From: JALVCQ01 sp964452325
GTDB taxonomy: Bacteria; Bacteroidota; Bacteroidia; JAADEI01; JALVCQ01
Length of the DNA: 10,958 nucleotides
Assembly: GCA_964452325.1 (NCBI GenBank)
Contig: CAYVLB010000061.1
Location: forward strand, 1-10,958
Reading direction: 5' to 3'
The notes under the pieces are model-generated. The model was not told where the DNA came from and ran no database searches. It saw nothing but the letters and a program-made list of their open reading frames with translations. The number at the start of each line of letters is the position of its first letter. Position 1 is the stretch's first letter. Below are positions 6,468 to 10,958 of the stretch, piece after piece. Made by a program: the position numbers and the translations under genes.

Positions 6468-7304
6468 CTACGCAATCCCTAAACGCACAAAACCAGATAC
6501 GGTGGCTTCATTGCCCAGCTTCGTCCGTACATAATCCCTCACCTTCTGGCTCGAATCTTTGACAAACTCTTGGTTCAACAAGGTATTTTCTTGAAAGAAC
6601 TTGTTGAGTTTTCCTTGAGCGATTCGATCGATGAGGTGTTCTGGTTTACCCATTTGTCGGACTTGTTCGCGGGCAATCTCCATTTCTTTTTCGAGAATGT
6701 TTGCCGGCACGTCATCTTTATCCACGGCAATTGGACGCATTGCAGCTACTTGCATGGCCACATCACGTCCGACCTCAATGGTTCCATCAGAAGGGGTAAC
6801 ATTCAGCCCTACCAATACACCGATTTTATAATTAAGATGATTGTAGGCCACCACGGTGGGGGCTGTTAAGCGTTCATAACCTCCCAACACGATTTTTTCA
6901 CCGATGCGTGCGGTAAGCTCTTCCAATAGCTTACTTACCGTTTCTCCTGTGCTTACAGGAACTGCCAAGAGTTCATCCTTCGACGCTGGGAATGCCTGAA
7001 GGGCTGCCTTGGCGATGGCATGGACTGCCTTTTGGAAGTCTTCGTTTTTGGCCACAAAGTCCGTCTCACTATTGACCAATACCACCACCCCTTTAGAATA
7101 ATCTTCGGATGTTATTGCCACAGCCATACCTTCATTTGCCTCTTTATCGGCACGTTTTGCTGCCACCTTTTGGCCTTTCTTTCGTAGAATCTCAATGGCT
7201 TTTTCGAAGTCTCCTTTTGCTTCGACAAGCGCCTTTTTGCAATCCATCATTCCCACCCCGGTCACTTCCCGGAGTTTTTTAACATCTTGTGCGGTTACGG
7301 ACAT
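6468..7304 (-). CDS. tsf: Translation elongation factor EF-Ts
   Basis: EF-Ts regenerates active EF-Tu by displacing GDP. The 278-residue product opens with a UBA-like N-terminal domain (L-R-E-V-T-G-V-G-M-M-D-C-K-K-A-L at 11-26) and continues with G-Q-K-V-A-A-K-R-A-D-K-E-A-N-E-G. The hallmark T-D-F-V-A-K-N at 81-87 contains the Asp-Phe pair that inserts near the EF-Tu magnesium and guanine site. The dimerisation/core domain follows, with P-x-H-L-I-D-R-I-A-x-G-K-L-N-K-F-F and L-L-N-Q-E-F near the C-terminus. Its length is typical of Bacteroidota and other bacteria. The start is ATG at 7304, 63 bases after rpsB, the largest gap inside the operon. rpsB-tsf is a near-universal pair. No Shine-Dalgarno precedes the start. 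Confidence 0.98.
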   Translation of the reverse strand: MSVTAQDVKKLREVTGVGMMDCKKALVEAKGDFEKAIEILRKKGQKVAAKRADKEANEGMAVAITSEDYSKGVVVLVNSETDFVAKNEDFQKAVHAIAKAALQAFPASKDELLAVPVSTGETVSKLLEELTARIGEKIVLGGYERLTAPTVVAYNHLNYKIGVLVGLNVTPSDGTIEVGRDVAMQVAAMRPIAVDKDDVPANILEKEMEIAREQVRQMGKPEHLIDRIAQGKLNKFFQENTLLNQEFVKDSSQKVRDYVRTKLGNEATVSGFVRLGIA

Positions 7305-7367
7305 GGTTATGCAATCTTTTTGCGAAATAATCGGGTTGTGAGTTTATTATTATGGATATTCAATGCA
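7305..7367 (-). other. 63-base AT-rich rpsB-tsf spacer
   Basis: This is the only spacer over 35 bases between rplM and the porQ-like gene. It is AT-rich on the coding strand, has no TAnnTTTG box, and has no hairpin followed by a T-tract. The only structure I see is a minor inverted repeat (GCAA...TTGC, 4 bases each, 5-base loop) around 7311-7323. It may simply be an untranslated spacer, or it may adjust the S2 to EF-Ts ratio; nothing in the sequence decides this. Confidence 0.3.
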
Positions 7368-8138
7368 TCACATGTTATTGTTGGGTTCTTCGGAGCTTCT
7401 TTTGGCATCTTGGCTTTCGGCCTCGACGGCATCTCTTCCTTGCTTGGTAGCCTCTCGTTTCTGTTGGCCAGTTTTAATGCAATCCGCCAGATAGTTGACG
7501 ATAAGCTCAATTGCTGCTGCCGAGTCGTCATTAGCGGGGATGGGATAATTCACCTGTGTGGGGTCAGCGTTGGTATCCACCATCGCGATAACGGGGATAT
7601 TCAGGCGTCGGGCCTCAGCAACCGCAATATGTTCTTTGACGATATCAACCACAAAAATTGCCTGTGGAAGGCGCTGCATATTCCGCACACCTTCCAACAC
7701 CTTGTTCATTTTCTCCTTTTGGCGAAGCAGGCGGTTTCGTTCTTTCTTGGTGATATTGCGGACCGTTTCATCCTGAAACATTCGTTCGATGTGTTCGAGC
7801 TTATGGATGGATTTTTTCACGGTCACGAAGTTGGTCAGCATTCCTCCCAGCCATCGCTCTACTACAAATGGCATTCCCACACGTTGGGCAGCCTCTTTGA
7901 TAAGGGGTGCCGCCTGTTTTTTAGTGCCAATGAATAGAACCTTTTGGCCACGCTCTGCTAGCACCGAAACCACTTTACATGCCAGTTTCAATTGACGCAG
8001 TGTCTTGTTCAAATCGATGATATGGATGCCCTTTTTTTCTTCGAAAATGAACGGATGCATCTTGGGGTTCCATCGGCTAGCCAAATGGCCCACGTGGACC
8101 CGGGCTTTGAGCAAGTCTTGAATGGTAATATCTGCCAT
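7368..8138 (-). CDS. rpsB: 30S ribosomal protein uS2
   Basis: S2 is a late-assembling small-subunit protein that helps attach bS1 at the mRNA exit region. The 256 residues show the family pattern: L-L-K-A-R-V-H-V-G-H near the start, W-N-P-K-M-x-P-F-I-F, G-I-H-I-I-D-L-x-K-T, F-I-G-T-K-K-Q-A, R-W-L-G-G-M-L-T-N-F, and the C-terminal V-D-T-N-A-D-P-T-Q-V-N-Y-P-I-P-A-N-D-D-S. After about residue 222 there is a charged, low-complexity tail (rich in K, E, Q, S, ending N-N-N-M), common as a variable extension in this phylum. The start at 8138 is supported by a strong Shine-Dalgarno. The gene starts 14 bases after the rpsI stop and is probably transcribed with rplM-rpsI. Confidence 0.98.
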   Translation of the reverse strand: MADITIQDLLKARVHVGHLASRWNPKMHPFIFEEKKGIHIIDLNKTLRQLKLACKVVSVLAERGQKVLFIGTKKQAAPLIKEAAQRVGMPFVVERWLGGMLTNFVTVKKSIHKLEHIERMFQDETVRNITKKERNRLLRQKEKMNKVLEGVRNMQRLPQAIFVVDIVKEHIAVAEARRLNIPVIAMVDTNADPTQVNYPIPANDDSAAAIELIVNYLADCIKTGQQKREATKQGRDAVEAESQDAKRSSEEPNNNM

Positions 8139-8141
8139 TAT

Positions 8142-8147
8142 CTCCTC
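8142..8147 (-). promoter_or_regulatory. Strong Shine-Dalgarno sequence of rpsB
   Basis: GAGGAG lies three bases upstream of the rpsB ATG, with GAGG as a core five bases away. It is the only strong match to the 16S 3' end among the starts in this window. Most Bacteroidota genes lack such sites because their ribosomes occlude the anti-Shine-Dalgarno, so this one stands out. Confidence 0.65.
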
Positions 8148-8152
8148 GTTTC

Positions 8153-8539
8153 TTATCGTTTACGGAATTGATATTGCTTGCGGGCTTTGTGTTGCCCGTA
8201 TTTCTTGCGTTCTACCATTCGGGGGTCTCGGGTCAGGTATCCTTTTTCTTTCAACACGTCCCGCAGGTCGGGATTGATGCGTTCGAGGGCACGGGCAATG
8301 CCATGGCGTACTGCTTGTGCTTGACCTCTGACTCCCCCACCATACACACGTACTTTGACTGTATAACTCCCTTCCGTTTGGGTCGCTTTGAAAGGAGCCA
8401 TCACATCTTGTTGAAATATAAATTCGGGAAAATACGCCTGATAGTCTTTGCCATTAATCGTAACTGACCCATCTCCTGGCTCAAGGATTACACGTGCCAC
8501 CGCTGTTTTACGGCGCCCCGTAGCCGTTACTCGCTCCAT
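8153..8539 (-). CDS. rpsI: 30S ribosomal protein uS9
   Basis: S9 lies in the 30S head; its basic C-terminal tail reaches the P-site tRNA anticodon stem-loop. The 128 residues match the family from end to end: G-R-R-K-T-A-V-A-R-V near the N-terminus, G-S-V-T-I-N-G-K-D-Y, V-Y-G-G-G-V-R-G-Q-A-Q-A-V-R-H-G-I-A-R-A-L, L-T-R-D-P-R-M-V-E-R-K-K-Y-G, and the terminal basic tail ending Q-F-R-K-R, in which the last K-R contacts tRNA. The ATG start follows the rplM stop after six bases, and the rplM TGA is followed by an in-frame TAA within that gap. L13-S9 is a conserved bacterial pair. Confidence 0.98.
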   Translation of the reverse strand: MERVTATGRRKTAVARVILEPGDGSVTINGKDYQAYFPEFIFQQDVMAPFKATQTEGSYTVKVRVYGGGVRGQAQAVRHGIARALERINPDLRDVLKEKGYLTRDPRMVERKKYGQHKARKQYQFRKR

Positions 8540-8545
8540 ATTTTA

Positions 8546-8995
8546 TCAGATTTCTAGTTTTTCTGGTTGTTGGGCAGCGTGGGGATGCACCTCACCTTTA
8601 TAGATCCGCACATTTTTGAGCAATTGTCTTCCCAGGCGGTTTTTGGGCAGCATCCCTCGGATAGCTCGGTAGAGTATCTCTTCATCCTTACCTTTCTGCT
8701 TGAGAAACCGGGGGGTAAAATAACGTCCTCCTCCTGGATATCCAGTGTGCTTGCGATATTGCTTTTGGTCCATTTTACGTCCTGTAAATCGAACGTATTC
8801 GGCATTGATGATGATGACCTTATCGCCACAGTTAATGTGTGGGGTATATGTGGGCCGGTGCTTGCCCCGCAAGACTTTAGCTACTTCCGAAGCCAGTCGT
8901 CCTACCACTTTTCCCCGTGCATCAATCAGATACCATTTTGGCTGCACATCTTCTTTCCGCATAAACTTCGTCTTATAGGAATAAGGCGTTCCCAC
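8546..8995 (-). CDS. rplM: 50S ribosomal protein uL13
   Basis: L13 is an early-assembly protein of the large subunit. The core reads W-Y-L-I-D-A-R-G-K-V-V-G-R-L-A-S-E-V-A-K, L-R-G-K-H-R-P-T-Y-T-P-H, G-D-K-V-I-I-I-N-A, T-G-R-K, H-T-G-Y-P-G-G, R-A-I-R-G-M-L-P-K-N-R-L-G-R and V-H-P-H-A-A-Q-Q-P, all diagnostic. The frame is open back to a TTG at 9019, but that TTG is the last three bases of a promoter box. I therefore chose the GTG at 8995, which gives M-G-T-P-Y-S-Y-K-T and keeps the S-Y-K-T that Bacteroidota L13 proteins carry near their N-terminus, for about 149 residues. GTG at 9001 and ATG at 8962 are alternatives; the ATG would lose S-Y-K-T. This is the first gene of the eleven-gene run. Confidence 0.96.
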   Translation of the reverse strand: MGTPYSYKTKFMRKEDVQPKWYLIDARGKVVGRLASEVAKVLRGKHRPTYTPHINCGDKVIIINAEYVRFTGRKMDQKQYRKHTGYPGGGRYFTPRFLKQKGKDEEILYRAIRGMLPKNRLGRQLLKNVRIYKGEVHPHAAQQPEKLEI

Positions 8996-9016
8996 GGTCA
9001 CTTGATTTAAGGGCTG

Positions 9017-9024
9017 CAAAAGTA
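9017..9024 (-). promoter_or_regulatory. Bacteroidota-type -7 promoter box upstream of rplM
   Basis: On the - strand this reads TACTTTTG, an exact match to the Bacteroidota -7 consensus TAnnTTTG. It lies in the only real intergenic gap between accC and the ribosomal run. No good -33 TTG is visible about 20 bases further upstream, so the call rests on the -7 box and its position. Transcription would begin only about 15 bases before the proposed rplM start, leaving no room for a structured L13-type leader. Confidence 0.6.
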
Positions 9025-9080
9025 TAAAACGAGATATGGAAAGTGGTTTTCTCGGAAAAGCAGACGATGGCTGTATGCAC

Positions 9081-9116
9081 GTAAAAAAAGAGGGATGTCA
9101 TTCTTCGGGAGATCCC
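9081..9116 (-). terminator. Weak hairpin plus T-tract after accC
   Basis: On the - strand GGGAT (9116-9112) can pair with ATCCC (9096-9092) across a 15-base loop, and it is followed after two bases by seven T. The stem begins inside the last codons of accC and has only five pairs, so termination is probably partial. Its position between accC and the rplM promoter supports separate transcription units. Confidence 0.4.
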
Positions 9117-10447
9117 AACTTGAAATGCTCCATAAACTTAGTAGTCACTCTTCCTTCGATAAAATCGGGATGCTTCATGATTTTCCGATGGAGGGGTATG
9201 GTGGTTTGGATACCTTCCAACACGAATTCTTCCAATGCGCGCTGCATGCGAACGATGGCTTCTTGACGGGTCCTTCCAGTAACGATTAACTTGGCAATCA
9301 ACGAATCATAAAACGGTGGCACTACATAAGAGGCATAAACGTGAGTATCCACACGCACACCATGTCCTCCGGGCACATGCAACACTTCGATGCGTCCGGG
9401 TGAGGGTCGAAAATCGCAGAAGGGGTCCTCCGCATTAATACGACATTCAATGGCATGAAGTCGTGGGTAATGGTTTTTGCCCGAGACGGGCACGCCTGCT
9501 GCTACCAGAATTTGCTCTTTAATTAAGTCATAATTAATCACTTCTTCGGTAACGGGATGTTCCACCTGAATCCGGGTGTTCATCTCCATGAAGTAGAAGT
9601 TCTTTTGTTCATCAACGATAAATTCAACTGTTCCTACGCTTTCATAGCCGACTGCTTCGGCTGCCTTAATAGCTGCCTGCCCCATTTTTTCACGCAATTC
9701 CGGATCGACAAACGGGGATGGCGACTCTTCGATCAGTTTTTGATGCCTTCGTTGGATAGAACAGTCTCGCTCTGAGAGGTGTGAAATTGTTCCGTACTTA
9801 TCTCCAACAATCTGAATTTCAATATGGCGGGGATTCTCGATAAACTTTTCCAGATAAATATCGTCATTTCCGAAAGCGGCTTGAGCTTCACGCTTAATGG
9901 TAGCCCAGGCTTCTTCAATTTCAGCGGGTTCTCGAATGATGCGCATTCCTTTACCGCCTCCTCCTGCAGCGGCTTTCAACAACACCGGATATCCAATCTT
10001 ATCGGCGATTTTTCGTGCTACTGCGGCATCAGCGACAACTCCATCGGAGCCTGGTACGGTAGGGACACCCACCCGTTGCACTGTTGATTTAGCCACTGCC
10101 TTATCCCCCATTTTTCGAATCATTTCGGCTGTGGGGCCCACAAACACAAACCCGCTTTGTTCACACATCTCTGCAAATTGCGCATTCTCTGCTAAAAATC
10201 CGTAACCTGGGTGGATGGCTGCGGCATTTGTAATCTCAGCGGCAGCCAAAATCTGTGGGATATTCAAATAGGATTTGGCACTGGCAGGCGGACCAATGCA
10301 TACGGCCTCATCAGCAAACCGTACATGCAAACTATCGGCATCGGCTTCACTGTATACGGCGACCGTTTTGATTCCCAGTTCTTTGCACGTACGAATAATC
10401 CGGAGGGCGATCTCGCCGCGATTGGCGATCAAGATCTTATCAAACAT
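9098..10447 (-). CDS. accC: Biotin carboxylase subunit of acetyl-CoA carboxylase
   Basis: AccC carboxylates biotin on the carrier protein using ATP and bicarbonate, the first half-reaction of acetyl-CoA carboxylase in fatty-acid synthesis. The 449 residues match the usual length of a free-standing biotin carboxylase. Visible features are the N-terminal I-L-I-A-N-R-G-E-I-A-L-R-I-I-R, H-P-G-Y-G-F-L-A-E-N at 79-88, K116, the glycine-rich ATP loop A-G-G-G-G-K-G at 161-167, E-R-D-C-S-I-Q-R-R-H-Q-K at 226-237, E-M-N-T-R-I-Q-V-E-H at 288-297 with the catalytic E288/N290/R292 set, and a C-terminal domain with G-H-G-V-R-V-D-T-H. Its ATG shares one base with the accB stop (TGATG), which suggests coupled translation and matched subunit amounts. 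No carboxyltransferase gene is nearby. A propionyl-CoA or other acyl-CoA carboxylase subunit is less likely, given the short length and the AccB partner. Confidence 0.96.
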   Translation of the reverse strand: MFDKILIANRGEIALRIIRTCKELGIKTVAVYSEADADSLHVRFADEAVCIGPPASAKSYLNIPQILAAAEITNAAAIHPGYGFLAENAQFAEMCEQSGFVFVGPTAEMIRKMGDKAVAKSTVQRVGVPTVPGSDGVVADAAVARKIADKIGYPVLLKAAAGGGGKGMRIIREPAEIEEAWATIKREAQAAFGNDDIYLEKFIENPRHIEIQIVGDKYGTISHLSERDCSIQRRHQKLIEESPSPFVDPELREKMGQAAIKAAEAVGYESVGTVEFIVDEQKNFYFMEMNTRIQVEHPVTEEVINYDLIKEQILVAAGVPVSGKNHYPRLHAIECRINAEDPFCDFRPSPGRIEVLHVPGGHGVRVDTHVYASYVVPPFYDSLIAKLIVTGRTRQEAIVRMQRALEEFVLEGIQTTIPLHRKIMKHPDFIEGRVTTKFMEHFKLGSPEE

Positions 10448-10944
10448 CAGTCGGGTTTAACCAAAAAAAGCGGGCGTCCAAATTCGACGGGGGTGGCGTC
10501 CTCCACCAGCACCTTAACGATTGTTCCGGAGACTTCCGATTCGATCTCATTAAACAATTTCATGGCTTCAATAATGCATACTGTTTGCCCTTTCTCCACA
10601 TGGCTACCCACTTCTACAAACGGAGGCTTGTCGGGGGCAGGACGTCGATAGAATGTCCCCACCATGGGGGCGGTAATTTCCACCAGATCTTCTTTTTCGG
10701 CAGGTTCGGAAGTGGACGCAGTTGATGGGGGGGCATCTTCAGCTGGTGTGGTAGGGGCAGGTAGTGACGATGCAACCTGGGGCGCTTGGACCATCATTAC
10801 AGGGCGTTCGGCAGATGAAGGAGCAAAAGCTTTTTCCGTCTTAATAACCAGCTTAAATTCTCCCTCTTCAAGGGCCACTTCACCTACCCCCGAATTGGCC
10901 ACGTATCGAATGAGATCCTTAATTTCCTTTAATGTCAGTGCCAT
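10447..10944 (-). CDS. accB: Biotin carboxyl carrier protein of acetyl-CoA carboxylase
   Basis: AccB carries the biotin that shuttles CO2 between AccC and the carboxyltransferase. The 165 residues show the family layout. An N-terminal segment (1-38: L-K-E-I-K-D-L-I-R-Y-V-A, then a short strand hairpin) is of the kind that binds AccC. A flexible Ala/Pro/Ser/Thr-rich linker covers about 52-84. The biotinyl domain covers about 87-165, with A-P-M-V-G-T-F-Y and E-A-M-K-L, in which K129 is the predicted biotinylation site, followed by F-N-E-I-E-S-E-V-S-G. The ATG at 10944 lies 15 bases from the window edge, with no Shine-Dalgarno in the visible bases, so its promoter and upstream neighbour are outside the window. 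accC follows with a one-base stop/start overlap. Confidence 0.97.
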   Translation of the reverse strand: MALTLKEIKDLIRYVANSGVGEVALEEGEFKLVIKTEKAFAPSSAERPVMMVQAPQVASSLPAPTTPAEDAPPSTASTSEPAEKEDLVEITAPMVGTFYRRPAPDKPPFVEVGSHVEKGQTVCIIEAMKLFNEIESEVSGTIVKVLVEDATPVEFGRPLFLVKPD

Positions 10945-10958
10945 AACTTATTTCTTTT

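Noticed and set aside
6461..6475. TTG at 6475 as the pyrH start
   Set aside because: It would overlap tsf by eight bases and add a non-conserved N-terminus; the ATG at 6460 has a better upstream sequence.
7287..7937. 216-residue open frame on the + strand
   Set aside because: It lies antisense to rpsB and the start of tsf, shows no recognisable domain, and its composition mirrors the opposite strand's codons.
10727..10733. Run of seven G on the + strand in accB
   Set aside because: It encodes Ala-Pro-Pro in the low-complexity linker, where composition alone explains it.

Overview
The window looks like the chromosome of a Bacteroidota bacterium (Bacteroidetes lineage, genus not identifiable from sequence alone). 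Three things point there: a PorQ-type protein of the type IX secretion system, a candidate promoter with the Bacteroidota -7 consensus (TAnnTTTG) in front of rplM, and the scarcity of Shine-Dalgarno sequences before the genes. No mobile elements, tRNAs, rRNAs, CRISPR arrays or phage genes are visible. No stretch longer than about 80 bases lacks a gene.

Layout. Positions 1-324 (+ strand) hold the 3' end of a PDZ-domain protein, probably an M61-family peptidase. Everything else is on the - strand, so it is read from right to left. First come accB and accC (10944 to 9098), the biotin carrier and biotin carboxylase of acetyl-CoA carboxylase, sharing a TGATG stop/start. A short gap with a weak terminator-like hairpin and a Bacteroidota-type promoter follows. 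Then there is an unbroken run of eleven genes: rplM, rpsI, rpsB, tsf, pyrH, thrS, infC, rpmI, rplT, a thioredoxin-fold lipoprotein gene, and a porQ-like gene. The largest gap inside this run is 63 bases, and most are under 15.

How the genes work together. Three classic translation clusters (L13-S9, S2-EF-Ts-UMP kinase, and ThrRS-IF3-L35-L20) are joined head to tail into one likely transcription unit. It ends with two envelope genes, the first of which overlaps the rplT stop codon by 4 bases. The envelope genes are a lipoprotein with a CxxC thioredoxin domain and a PorQ-like outer-membrane protein of the T9SS, so cell-surface secretion and redox functions may ride on growth-rate-controlled ribosomal transcription. 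The PorQ-like gene and the peptidase gene converge with only two bases between them.

Most of the window is ordinary, conserved housekeeping DNA. The points worth a second look are start-codon issues (rplM, infC, pyrH, porQ), one strong Shine-Dalgarno on rpsB where the other genes have none or a weak one, and the coupling of envelope genes to the L20 operon. I saw no convincing sign of a wholly new system.
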